Below, piece after piece: positions 36,029 through 45,568 of a DNA stretch of 64,000 nucleotides. Numbering within the stretch: the first letter of the stretch is position 1; each line of letters starts with the position of its first letter. The stretch lies in contig NZ_BDBL01000040.1 in NCBI RefSeq assembly GCF_001612965.1, positions 1 through 64,000 on the forward strand, in the 5' to 3' direction. The notes beneath the pieces were generated by a model. The model worked only from the letters and a program-made list of their open reading frames with translations, had not been told where the DNA came from and made no database searches. The position numbers were made by a program, and so were the translations under genes. The stretch is from Nocardia kruczakiae NBRC 101016. Lineage in GTDB: Bacteria > Actinomycetota > Actinomycetes > Mycobacteriales > Mycobacteriaceae.

Positions 36029-36740
36029 GCGCCGGGAACCGCTGCGGGTGCTGGTGGTCGACGACCAGCAGGTGATGCGTGAGGGTCTGGTCGCACTGCT
36101 GGGACTTGTCGACGAGGTGAGCGTGGTCGGCGCCGCGGCAAACGGGGAACAGGCACTGCGGGCGGTGGCGGAGACCGATCCGGATGTGGTGCTCATGGAT
36201 CTGCGGATGCCCGTCATGGACGGCGTCGAGGCGACCCGCCGGATCGCGGCCGACCATCCCGGGACCGCGGTGCTGGTGCTGACCACCTACGCCGACGACG
36301 CCTCGATCGTGAGCGCCTTGCGAGCGGGCGCGCGCGGCTACCTCACCAAGGACGCCGGCCGAGTGGAGATCGTCGCCGCGCTGCGCGCCGCCGCGGCGGG
36401 GCAGTCCACCTTCGACGCCACGGTGTCCCAGCGGCTGGTGGACGCGCTGATCGGCGATCCTCCCCGTGCCGAGGCGGTGTCCGCACCCCCTGCCCCGAAT
36501 CCCCCTGCCCCGCATCCCACTGCGCCGAATCCGGACGGCCTCACCGCTCGCGAGGCGGAGGTCGTCGCCCTCATCACCCGCGGACTGAGCAACGCCGAGA
36601 TAGCCGCCCACCTGTTCGTCTCGCCGGCGACGGTGAAGACCCACATCAACAACGCCTTCGCCAAGATCGGCGCCCGCAACCGCGCCGACGCCGTCCGCTA
36701 CGGCTACCGCCACGGCCTGGCCGACCCGACCGCCGAGTAG
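36021..36740 (+). CDS. LuxR/NarL-type response regulator
   Basis: This 239-residue protein has a receiver domain with phospho-acceptor D60 (VVLMDLRMPVMDG), acidic pocket DDQ near residue 16 and K109 region (YLTKDAG). A Pro-rich linker (APPAPNPPAPHPTAPN) follows, then a LuxR helix-turn-helix (LTAREAEVVALITRGLSNAE; HLFVSPATVKTHINNAFAKI). The TTG at 36021 follows GGCGGAGG and overlaps the kinase stop. It is the partner of the kinase just upstream. The two lipoprotein genes that follow are possible targets but also could be independent. Confidence 0.9.
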   Translation: MSERREPLRVLVVDDQQVMREGLVALLGLVDEVSVVGAAANGEQALRAVAETDPDVVLMDLRMPVMDGVEATRRIAADHPGTAVLVLTTYADDASIVSALRAGARGYLTKDAGRVEIVAALRAAAAGQSTFDATVSQRLVDALIGDPPRAEAVSAPPAPNPPAPHPTAPNPDGLTAREAEVVALITRGLSNAEIAAHLFVSPATVKTHINNAFAKIGARNRADAVRYGYRHGLADPTAE

Positions 36741-36794
36741 CCGGGTCGGCGCAGCGGACAGCACCTGCGCCGCCGATAACATAGAGTGCCCATC

Positions 36795-37325
36795 ATGCGA
36801 TTGACGGCGGCGATTGTCACCGGGACGGCTCTCGCGGCGCTGCTGGCGGGCTGCGGGTCGGGGGATGATTCGGGCAGCGACTCTCCGTCGGTCCGCCCGC
36901 CCGCGAAGGTGGCGGCGCTGGGTCCGTTCGCGGGGGAGTGCGGGCATGTCACCGATGACGAGGTCCGGAATCTGGGCGGGCTCGGTCAGATCTCGCAGGT
37001 GTTCAAGAACTCGGTCGGGTGCAATTGGCAGGCCGGCGGCATCGGCGGTCCGAGTGTGACGTTCGCGTCGTATCGAGGCAGCCCGATCGGGCGGGAGAAG
37101 GCGTGGGTCACCGCGCAGGGCCGCAATCCGGAGTCGATCGAGGTCGGCGGCCATCAAGGTTTCCAGGACGCGAGCCAGGACGGCACCATCTGTGATTTCG
37201 CCGTGCAACTGGGCGATGACTTCTTCGAATGGTCGACCTCGGCCGGCGCGTTCGGGCAGGTGTCGGCGACGCCGTGCGACAAGAACCGCAAACTGGCCGA
37301 ACTGACCGTGCAGCGTCTGAAGTGA
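36795..37325 (+). CDS. DUF3558-type lipoprotein
   Basis: This 176-residue protein has an N-terminal lipoprotein signal peptide ending in the lipobox LLAGC and a DUF3558-like fold: GECGHVTDDEVRNLGGLGQI, FKNSVGCNWQAGG, TICDFAVQLGD and a final PCDKNRKLAELTVQRL. Two cysteine pairs probably form disulfides outside the cell. It is followed after 11 bases by a homologous lipoprotein. DUF3558 proteins are actinobacterial surface lipoproteins of unknown function. Confidence 0.85.
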   Translation: MRLTAAIVTGTALAALLAGCGSGDDSGSDSPSVRPPAKVAALGPFAGECGHVTDDEVRNLGGLGQISQVFKNSVGCNWQAGGIGGPSVTFASYRGSPIGREKAWVTAQGRNPESIEVGGHQGFQDASQDGTICDFAVQLGDDFFEWSTSAGAFGQVSATPCDKNRKLAELTVQRLK

Positions 37326-37336
37326 GGGCGGCTGAT

Positions 37337-37909
37337 ATGAGCAACGGCATGCGTGATCGGGGCCGCGTCCGGCGCGGTGTGCGGGCGGGCGGGATCGCGG
37401 TCCTCGCGCTGACGGTCGGGGTGGCGGTCGGCGGCTGCGGCCGTACGGTCTCCGGGACCGCGTTGCCGGCGGGTAGCGGCGGCGGGGTCAACATGAACTT
37501 CGACAAGTTGCTGCGCGAATGCGAAGTCGTGAAGCAGGACGACATCGCCAAGGCGACCGGCGCCCAGGACGCACAGGGGTCGTTCAACGGCGCGGTGTGC
37601 ATGTGGGATCTGTCGGGTACGCCCGGCGGCGACGGTATGGCCACGCTGAACTGGTACGAGATGGGTTCGCTGCCGAACGAGAAGGCCAACAACGACCGGC
37701 TCGGCTACACCACCACGGATGTGAACGTGCAGGGCCGGCGCTCGCTGCAGGTGCAGCGGCCGGGCGATCCGGATTCGTGCGGCGTGATGGCGCCGGCCGC
37801 GGACACCGGGATCATCGGCTGGTGGGTGAACTACCGGCCGGGCGGCCATCCGGATCCGTGTGCCGGAGCGAAGAAGCTGGCCGAGTTGACCCTGAATCTG
37901 GCGCGGTAA
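37337..37909 (+). CDS. DUF3558-type lipoprotein, second copy
   Basis: This 190-residue lipoprotein has signal helix GGIAVLALTVGVAVGG and lipobox VGGC. It then repeats the DUF3558 pattern of the preceding gene (FDKLLRECEVVKQDDIAKAT; GAVCMWDLSG; DSCGVMAPAA; DPCAGAKKLAELTLNLAR), with the shared ending K-LAELT showing a tandem duplication. The ATG at 37337 follows GAGGGCGG. The pair lies between the two-component system and the str operon promoter. Confidence 0.85.
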   Translation: MSNGMRDRGRVRRGVRAGGIAVLALTVGVAVGGCGRTVSGTALPAGSGGGVNMNFDKLLRECEVVKQDDIAKATGAQDAQGSFNGAVCMWDLSGTPGGDGMATLNWYEMGSLPNEKANNDRLGYTTTDVNVQGRRSLQVQRPGDPDSCGVMAPAADTGIIGWWVNYRPGGHPDPCAGAKKLAELTLNLAR

Positions 37910-38319
37910 TTCGCGGTAATTTCGACCTCCGCTTCGCGCCGAGTGCCCGCGTGTGGGGCCGGGGAGCGCTCGAGAGATAGTTGTTGTGCATCGTGAGTGG
38001 TGAAGCGTGCTTGCCGGACCCCACTTTTGCCCCCCGCCGCGCCGACGGGTATCGTGGACCGCTGTGCCCGGAAGCGTGCGGGCAGGTTTGTGCGTAGAAC
38101 GTAAGCCAGCGAGAGCGGCCGACCGTTTCAGCGTGCCCGGAAAAGTAGGCATGTACTGCGCGCGACACGCCCGACCTCGGGACGCGTGCGAACGCGATCC
38201 GGGCAAGTGGTGACAGCTCTATGACCGCGGCGTGAACTCCGGGGAATCGGGGAGCGCCGCCGACAAACAGACATCGAAGAGTTCCAGACACCTGGTTACT
38301 GAATAAGGAAAGCCGGTAT
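37910..38319 (+). other. Leader region of the str operon
   Basis: This 410-base gene-free stretch holds the str operon promoter (38027-38055) and a predicted 5' leader of about 260 bases. It has GC-rich inverted segments and a ribosome site AAGGAA (38305-38310) before rpsL. No small reading frame or tRNA is convincing. The long leader could hold an autoregulatory r-protein site. Confidence 0.5.
38027..38055 (+). promoter_or_regulatory. Likely rpsL operon promoter
   Basis: TTGCCC (38027-38032) and TATCGT (38050-38055) are separated by exactly 17 bases, a good housekeeping sigma match, upstream of the highly expressed str operon. Transcription would start near 38062. Confidence 0.6.
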
Positions 38320-38694
38320 ATGCCAACCATCAACCAGCTGGTCCGCAAGGGTCGTCGCGACAAGGTCGCCAAGACCAAGACTGCGGCCCTGAAGGGGAGC
38401 CCGCAGCGTCGTGGCGTGTGCACCCGCGTGTACACCACGACCCCGAAGAAGCCGAACTCCGCGCTGCGTAAGGTCGCGCGTGTTCGCCTGACCAGCGCGG
38501 TCGAGGTCACGGCTTACATCCCGGGCGAGGGCCACAACCTGCAGGAGCACTCGATGGTGCTCGTTCGCGGCGGTCGTGTGAAGGACCTCCCCGGTGTGCG
38601 CTACAAGATCATCCGCGGCTCGCTCGACACCCAGGGTGTGAAGAACCGCAAGCAGGCCCGCAGCCGCTACGGCGCCAAGAAGGAGAAGAGCTGA
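38320..38694 (+). CDS. rpsL: Ribosomal protein S12
   Basis: S12 (124 aa) is part of the decoding centre of the small subunit. The conserved TTTPKKPNSALRKVARVRLT and VRGGRVKDLPGVRYKIIRGS are intact. K43 and K88, the positions altered in streptomycin-resistant mutants of related bacteria, are both lysine, so the sequence is the sensitive type. It is followed after one base by rpsG. Confidence 0.98.
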   Translation: MPTINQLVRKGRRDKVAKTKTAALKGSPQRRGVCTRVYTTTPKKPNSALRKVARVRLTSAVEVTAYIPGEGHNLQEHSMVLVRGGRVKDLPGVRYKIIRGSLDTQGVKNRKQARSRYGAKKEKS

Positions 38695-38695
38695 T

Positions 38696-39166
38696 ATGCC
38701 ACGCAAGGGCCCCGCACCCAAGCGTCCGCTGATCAACGATCCGGTCTACGGATCGCCGCTGGTCACTCAGCTGGTCAACAAGATCCTGCTGGACGGCAAG
38801 AAGTCGACCGCCGAGCGCATCGTCTACGGCGCGCTCGAGCAGGCGCGCGAGAAGACCGGCACCGATCCGGTCGTGACCCTCAAGCGTGCGCTCGACAACG
38901 TGAAGCCCGCCCTCGAGGTGAAGCCGCGTCGTGTCGGTGGCGCCACCTACCAGGTCCCGGTCGAGGTTCGTCCGGGTCGCGCCAACACCCTGGCGCTGCG
39001 CTGGCTGGTCAACTACTCGCGCGCGCGTCGTGAGAAGACCATGATCGAGCGTCTGGCCAACGAGCTGCTGGATGCGAGCAACGGTCTGGGCGCTTCGGTG
39101 AAGCGTCGCGAGGACACCCACAAGATGGCCGAGTCCAACCGGGCGTTCGCGCACTACCGCTGGTGA
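38696..39166 (+). CDS. rpsG: Ribosomal protein S7
   Basis: S7 (156 aa) starts assembly of the 30S head and contacts the E-site tRNA. The sequence (MPRKGPAPKRPLINDPVYGS; LKRALDNVKPALEVKPRRVG; GGATYQVPVEVRP) matches actinobacterial S7 over its full length. One base separates it from rpsL, which indicates coupling. A 207-base gap with a large hairpin separates it from fusA. In E. coli S7 represses this operon by binding the intercistronic region. Confidence 0.98.
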   Translation: MPRKGPAPKRPLINDPVYGSPLVTQLVNKILLDGKKSTAERIVYGALEQAREKTGTDPVVTLKRALDNVKPALEVKPRRVGGATYQVPVEVRPGRANTLALRWLVNYSRARREKTMIERLANELLDASNGLGASVKRREDTHKMAESNRAFAHYRW

Positions 39167-39216
39167 TTGGTCACCCGGTCCGCCGGTGAAGGAACGGCGC
39201 CGGGAGGCGAGTCACA

Positions 39217-39266
39217 GTCGGGTGCGGCACGTGCTCTCAGCAGGGCACTTATCAGCCGCACCCGAC
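39217..39266 (+). promoter_or_regulatory. Large hairpin in the rpsG-fusA gap
   Basis: Perfect 12-bp arms (39217-39228 and 39255-39266) enclose 26 bases with a further GTGC/GCAC pairing. It lacks a T tract, so it is either an attenuating terminator after rpsG or a regulatory RNA structure. A consensus -35 (TTGACA, 39268-39273) follows directly but has no good -10 partner. Confidence 0.6.
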
Positions 39267-39373
39267 GTTGACATAGTGATGGCCAGGGGCCCGCATCGCA
39301 GCGGAACCGCCCGGGCCGTTCCCGAAAATCCCAACTAGCTGATCGCTAACAGAGCAGAGCGGGGAAGATTTCC

Positions 39374-41476
39374 GTGGCACAGGACGTGCTCACCGACCTC
39401 AACAAGGTCCGCAACATCGGCATCATGGCGCACATCGATGCCGGCAAGACGACCACAACCGAACGAATCCTGTTCTACACCGGTGTGAACTACAAGATCG
39501 GTGAGACCCACGACGGTGCGTCGACCACCGACTGGATGGAGCAGGAGCAGGAACGCGGCATCACCATCACCTCGGCGGCGGTGACGTGTTTCTGGAACCA
39601 GAACCAGATCAACATCATCGACACCCCCGGCCACGTGGACTTCACCGTCGAGGTGGAGCGTTCGCTGCGTGTGCTCGACGGCGCCGTCGCGGTGTTCGAC
39701 GGTAAAGAGGGCGTCGAGCCGCAGTCCGAGCAGGTGTGGCGTCAGGCCGACAAGTACGACGTGCCGCGTATCTGCTTCGTCAACAAGATGGACAAGCTGG
39801 GCGCCGACTTCTACTTCACCGTCCAGACCATCAAGGACCGTCTCGGTGCGAAGCCGCTGGTCATCCAGCTGCCGATCGGCGCGGAGGACACCTTCGAGGG
39901 CATCGTCGACCTGGTCGAGATGAACGCCAAGGTGTGGACCGGCGAGACCAAGCTCGGTGAGAAGTACGAGGTCACCGAGATCCCGGCCGACCTGAAGGAG
40001 AAGGCCGAGCAGTACCGCCAGGAGCTGCTCGAGACCGTCGCCGAGTCGGACGAGGCGCTGCTGGAGAAGTTCTTCGGTGGCGAGGAGCTCTCGATCGACG
40101 AGATCAAGGGCGCCATCCGGAAGCTGACCGTCGCCTCGGAGCTGTACCCGGTGCTGTGTGGTTCGGCGTTCAAGAACAAGGGCGTGCAGCCCATGCTCGA
40201 CGCCGTCGTGGACTACCTGCCCTCGCCGCTGGACGTCGAGAACGTGGAAGGCCACGTCCCCGGCAAGGAAGACGAGGTCATCACTCGTAAGCCGAGTGCC
40301 GACGAGCCCTTCGCCGCACTGGCGTTCAAGATCGCCGTGCACCCGTTCTTCGGCAAGCTGACCTACGTCCGCGTGTACTCGGGCAAGGTCGACTCCGGCG
40401 CTCAGGTCATCAACTCGACCAAGAGCAAGAAGGAGCGTCTGGGCAAGCTGTTCCAGATGCACTCCAACAAGGAGAACCCGGTTCCCTCGGCGTCGGCCGG
40501 CCACATCTACGCGGTCATCGGCCTGAAGGACACCACCACGGGTGACACCCTGTGCGATCCGCAGAACCAGATCGTGCTGGAGTCCATGACCTTCCCGGAC
40601 CCGGTCATCGAGGTCTCGATCGAGCCCAAGACCAAGTCCGACCAGGAGAAGCTGGGCACCGCGATCCAGAAGCTGGCCGAAGAGGACCCGACCTTCTCCG
40701 TCAAGCTGGATGCCGAAACCGGCCAGACCGTCATCGGCGGTATGGGCGAGCTGCACCTCGACATCCTCGTCGACCGGATGAAGCGCGAGTTCAAGGTCGA
40801 GGCGAACGTCGGTAAGCCGCAGGTCGCGTACCGCGAGACGATCACCAAGCCGGTCGAGAAGCTCGAGTACACGCACAAGAAGCAGACCGGTGGTTCGGGT
40901 CAGTTCGCCCGCGTCATCATCGGCCTGGAGCCCTTCACCGGCGAGGACGGCGCGACCTACGAGTTCGAGAACAAGGTCACCGGTGGTCGCGTTCCGCGCG
41001 AGTACATCCCGTCGGTGGACGCCGGCATCCAGGACTCCATGCAGTACGGTGTCCTCGCTGGTTACCCGCTGGTCAACCTGAAGGCCACCCTGCTCGACGG
41101 CGCCTACCACGAGGTCGACTCCTCGGAAATGGCGTTCAAGATCGCGGGTTCGATGGCGCTGAAGGAAGCGGCCCGTAAGGCCGGTCCGGTGATCCTCGAG
41201 CCGCTCATGGCTGTCGAGGTCATCACGCCCGAGGACTACATGGGCGATGTGATCGGCGACCTGAACTCCCGCCGTGGCCAGATCCAGGCCATGGAGGAAC
41301 GCAGTGGTGCCCGTGTCGTCAAGGCGCTGGTTCCGCTCTCGGAGATGTTCGGTTACATCGGTGACCTGCGGTCGAAGACCCAGGGCCGGGCGAACTACTC
41401 CATGGTGTTCGATTCGTACGCGGAGGTTCCGGCCAACGTGGCGAAGGAGATCATCGCCAAGGCGACCGGCGAGTAA
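39374..41476 (+). CDS. fusA: Translation elongation factor G
   Basis: EF-G (700 aa) is the GTPase that drives ribosome translocation. The GTP-binding motifs are AHIDAGKTTTTERIL (about residues 19-33), DTPGHVDF, and NKMDKLGAD. Domains II to V follow, with RGQIQAMEERSGARVVKALV near the C-terminus. The GTG at 39374 gives MAQDVLTDLNKVRNIGIMAH, the usual actinobacterial start. The frame is intact, and it is upstream of tuf as expected. Confidence 0.98.
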   Translation: MAQDVLTDLNKVRNIGIMAHIDAGKTTTTERILFYTGVNYKIGETHDGASTTDWMEQEQERGITITSAAVTCFWNQNQINIIDTPGHVDFTVEVERSLRVLDGAVAVFDGKEGVEPQSEQVWRQADKYDVPRICFVNKMDKLGADFYFTVQTIKDRLGAKPLVIQLPIGAEDTFEGIVDLVEMNAKVWTGETKLGEKYEVTEIPADLKEKAEQYRQELLETVAESDEALLEKFFGGEELSIDEIKGAIRKLTVASELYPVLCGSAFKNKGVQPMLDAVVDYLPSPLDVENVEGHVPGKEDEVITRKPSADEPFAALAFKIAVHPFFGKLTYVRVYSGKVDSGAQVINSTKSKKERLGKLFQMHSNKENPVPSASAGHIYAVIGLKDTTTGDTLCDPQNQIVLESMTFPDPVIEVSIEPKTKSDQEKLGTAIQKLAEEDPTFSVKLDAETGQTVIGGMGELHLDILVDRMKREFKVEANVGKPQVAYRETITKPVEKLEYTHKKQTGGSGQFARVIIGLEPFTGEDGATYEFENKVTGGRVPREYIPSVDAGIQDSMQYGVLAGYPLVNLKATLLDGAYHEVDSSEMAFKIAGSMALKEAARKAGPVILEPLMAVEVITPEDYMGDVIGDLNSRRGQIQAMEERSGARVVKALVPLSEMFGYIGDLRSKTQGRANYSMVFDSYAEVPANVAKEIIAKATGE

Positions 41477-41591
41477 TCGCAGTCGGGGCGGGTTTGCGAG
41501 AATCCGCCCCGTTCGGTCGCGCACGACCCCCTGTAAGTACAAACCGCACTGCTGCACAAAAGCACGCACTAACTAGTCCAGGAGGACAACA

Positions 41592-42782
<1,191 letters not shown>

Positions 42783-42820
42783 CCCTGTGAGACAACGCCG
42801 TCACGACACGTGACAGCATG

Positions 42821-42854
42821 AAAAGGGCCGTTCCCCTCGGGGAACGGCCCTTTT
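42821..42854. terminator. Strong bidirectional terminator after tuf
   Basis: A 14-bp stem (42821-42834 and 42841-42854) with A-run and T-run ends and loop CCTCGG gives a classic intrinsic terminator, usable for tuf (+) and for the disordered-protein gene (-). Confidence 0.9.
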
Positions 42855-42861
42855 CGCGTTC

Positions 42862-45096
42862 TCAGTTCTCGGTGGCGGCCAGGAGGGCTTCGGCGAATTC
42901 GCGCATCTGGTCGGCGCCGCCGAACCAGGTGGTGACGAGTTCGACTGCGGCGGTGCGGGTTCGGTGGGCGGCGGTGATGAGGCCGTTGAGGTCGACGTCG
43001 CCGGCTTCGGCGTTGCGAGCCACATTTTCCAGCGTGTGGCTGGCCAGCAGTAGCTGCATCACCAGGCCGACGTCGATGGCCGGGGGTTCGCCGGTGGTTT
43101 CGGCTCGGCGGCGCGCCGCGCGCCGGGAGGTCGGGGGTACGCCGGTGCGCGAGGCGATGTCGGTCGGGGCGTCCCCGGAGTGATCATCGTTGGTGGCGCG
43201 TCGGTTTCGGCGGCCACCGGTACCCGCTGCCGGTTCGGCGTGAGCGGCGTCGGTGGCCGAATCGTGCGATGTGGCAATTGCTTCCGCCGACTCGGTCGCC
43301 GGGTGGTCGTCGGCTCTGGTTCCCTCCGTGGGCGATCGGTGCCGGCTGGTCGGAACGTACTCCGCCGCAGGAGCTTTCGCCGCACGTCGTCGGAGGATGT
43401 CGGTATCGGACTGTTCGAGGAGGGCGCTCGCCGGGGCGGAGCGCAGTCCCACCGTCGCCCCGTTGCGGGTGGGGAACGGGCGCGACGTGGCGTCGGCGCT
43501 CTCCGCGCGGCTGCGAATCGCCGGCAGCGTGTCGGTGTTCTGCCAGGATTGCGGGTCCGCGGAGTCGGCTCGGTCCGTACCGTCTGCCGGGCCGGAATGG
43601 GCCGGGCCGGTGGTTTCGGCGTGGTCGGACCGGGGCGGCTCGTTCGAATGCCGATGCGGAAGCCGTGCGGGAGGCGACTTCTCGCCCTTCTCGGTGGTGC
43701 GGTCCGTCGGATCCGCTTCGGCGACAGTATGTTCGGCGGCGATGCGTGCGCTGTCGGCGACGGATGCGGCGCGCGTGCTGAGCGGGGTGTGGTCGCCGTG
43801 GGTCACCGATCCCGTAGCGGTGGTGGACCGGCGGGCGTCGTCGCCCGGCTGCCCGGCCGGCGGTGTCGCGGCGGACGATGTGGGCGCAGGATCGGCGTCC
43901 TCGCCGGGTGGTGTCGTGCGTCCGGTCGCCGATGTGTCATCGCTCGCCGTGGTGCGACGGGTCTCGGCTTCGTCGGCCGCCGCGGCTGTGGTGGCCGGCG
44001 ACTCCGCGCTCGCGGAGCGTGCGGTGCCGTGCTGGCCCTCGCCCGCGGGCTCGGCTGCCGTGGATGCGGAGATTTCACCGGACAGCCGGGACTCGGGGGT
44101 ACTCGCGGCGGGCTGCTCGTTGTCGCGTGCCCGCCGGGCCGCCCGGGGGATGGGGCGGCGGGTGGCTTCCGGGCGGGCATCCGTGCTCGCCGATGCCGCA
44201 GCGGATTCCGTTCCGGCATCCGCAGATTCGGCCCGGGCGATGCCGTGGGCGGGAGTGGGGAGTCGCGTCGGCAGTTTCGGCGGCGCCGGGACGGATGTGC
44301 TGGCCGAGGCAACCGAATCGGCCGCTTCGGCCCGACGCGGCTCCGCCGGCTCGGCGGGAGACGTCCCAGCAGACGCAGCCTCGGCAGGAGACGCTTCGGC
44401 AGGAGAGGTTTCGGCGGGCTGGGGCTCGGCGCTGCGAGAGCGACTCTGCAGCCCGGGGTCGATGCCCAGGCTCTCCGCGATGCGGCGGACCGTGTCCTCC
44501 GGATCCGAAGATCCGGCATCGAGTTCGTCTGCCCAGTTGGCCTTTTCCGTCGTCTCGATCTCGCCGGGAGCCGCAGACGATCCCAGGACACCCGATCTCG
44601 GATCCACCGGAGGCATCTCCGCTGCGCTCACCGCGAAACTGGAAGTGGGAGCGGATTCGTCGCCGGCCGAGGTGGGATGGCCCGGCGGCTGCCCCGTGCC
44701 CCGCTCGTAGTCGGCATCGAACGGCGAGGCGAACATGCTGCGCTGCGCGGATTCTCGGGTGGGCAGCGGCGGAATGGCGGTGCGGGCCGACGAGTCGCGG
44801 ACCGGTAGCGGCGGTACGGCAGGAGGCGCCGGAACCGCGCTGCCGCTGAGGTAGTCGGGTGAATAGGACGGAACATCGGTGGGCGAGGCGCCCGGTGGCG
44901 GGCCGAAAACGCTCTCGCTCTTTCCGGACTCACCGAATTCGGCACTGTCCCAGCGCAGTCCGAACTTCTCGGCGCCACCGTGCGCGGGTCCGCTGCTGCC
45001 CGCCTGCTGACCCGGCTCCTCCTCGGAGCGGGTCAGTCGGTGCCCCTCTCGTGCAGTATGGGGCTCTCCGAAACGGGCATTGGCGGGATCCGTCAT
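42862..45096 (-). CDS. Long, mostly disordered protein with small C-terminal helical domain
   Basis: The protein (744 aa) is unassigned. About 660 residues are low-complexity, rich in A, S, T, P, E, D and R, with many reiterated SPAE/TSPAE blocks (about residues 245-265). It has no membrane segment or signal peptide. The last 75 residues form a likely folded helical domain (VGLVMQLLLASHTLENVARN; DLNGLITAAHRTRTAAVELV; TTWFGGADQMREFAEALLAA). The ATG at 45096 (MTDPANARF) is chosen; one at 45105 is equally possible. The convergent position next to the tuf terminator does not hint at its role. A DNA- or membrane-associated scaffold is one possibility, but this is speculation. Confidence 0.7.
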   Translation of the reverse strand: MTDPANARFGEPHTAREGHRLTRSEEEPGQQAGSSGPAHGGAEKFGLRWDSAEFGESGKSESVFGPPPGASPTDVPSYSPDYLSGSAVPAPPAVPPLPVRDSSARTAIPPLPTRESAQRSMFASPFDADYERGTGQPPGHPTSAGDESAPTSSFAVSAAEMPPVDPRSGVLGSSAAPGEIETTEKANWADELDAGSSDPEDTVRRIAESLGIDPGLQSRSRSAEPQPAETSPAEASPAEAASAGTSPAEPAEPRRAEAADSVASASTSVPAPPKLPTRLPTPAHGIARAESADAGTESAAASASTDARPEATRRPIPRAARRARDNEQPAASTPESRLSGEISASTAAEPAGEGQHGTARSASAESPATTAAAADEAETRRTTASDDTSATGRTTPPGEDADPAPTSSAATPPAGQPGDDARRSTTATGSVTHGDHTPLSTRAASVADSARIAAEHTVAEADPTDRTTEKGEKSPPARLPHRHSNEPPRSDHAETTGPAHSGPADGTDRADSADPQSWQNTDTLPAIRSRAESADATSRPFPTRNGATVGLRSAPASALLEQSDTDILRRRAAKAPAAEYVPTSRHRSPTEGTRADDHPATESAEAIATSHDSATDAAHAEPAAGTGGRRNRRATNDDHSGDAPTDIASRTGVPPTSRRAARRRAETTGEPPAIDVGLVMQLLLASHTLENVARNAEAGDVDLNGLITAAHRTRTAAVELVTTWFGGADQMREFAEALLAATEN

Positions 45097-45176
45097 ACAC
45101 CCCATTCTTATCGCTCGCCTTTCCGGGTGCGAGTTCGCGGGGTGTGCGAGGGCTCCCGCCACCGTTGCGCCGCAGC

Positions 45177-45557
45177 TCAATCCGTTCGTTTCTCGAGTTC
45201 GGTGCCGCGACGAAGGGTGAGCGACATCAGTTCGCTCGGCTCGTCCACTTCGATTCGATGCCAGTGCCCGCGCGGCACGATGAACGCCTGTCCGGCGCGC
45301 AGGGATACCGATGCCGCCGGGTCGCCGGTCTCGCGCAGATATATCCGTATCCCGCCCGAGAGCACCGCCACCAGTTCCTCTCCGCTCGGATGCATTTCCC
45401 AGTGATCACCGTGGACGTCGGCGTCGGTGGCCACCCGGAAGGCCGCCAGGGTCCATCCCTCCACATCTCCGGACATGCGGCGTTGTTCATCGAAAATCCT
45501 GCCGTCGGGCAGCATTCGGATACCGCGTGCGAACAGGTCGACAGGTGCGAGTGACAT
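45177..45557 (-). CDS. Small cupin protein
   Basis: This 126-residue single-domain cupin has GDHWEMHPSGEELVAVLSGG (HxH-type histidines and glutamate) and LRAGQAFIVPRGHWHRIEVD (second histidine), a full metal-binding set. It begins at 45557 with AAGGAA six bases upstream. An in-frame ATG at 45572 would overlap the MFS stop as ATGA, so translational coupling to the MFS gene is likely either way. It may sense or modify the compound the transporter exports. Confidence 0.85.
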   Translation of the reverse strand: MSLAPVDLFARGIRMLPDGRIFDEQRRMSGDVEGWTLAAFRVATDADVHGDHWEMHPSGEELVAVLSGGIRIYLRETGDPAASVSLRAGQAFIVPRGHWHRIEVDEPSELMSLTLRRGTELEKRTD

Positions 45558-45568
45558 GGTGTTTCCTT

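Noticed and set aside
39335..41569. 744-codon frame antisense to fusA
   Set aside because: It is a shadow of EF-G; the translation is repetitive L/V/D/R-rich with no motif.
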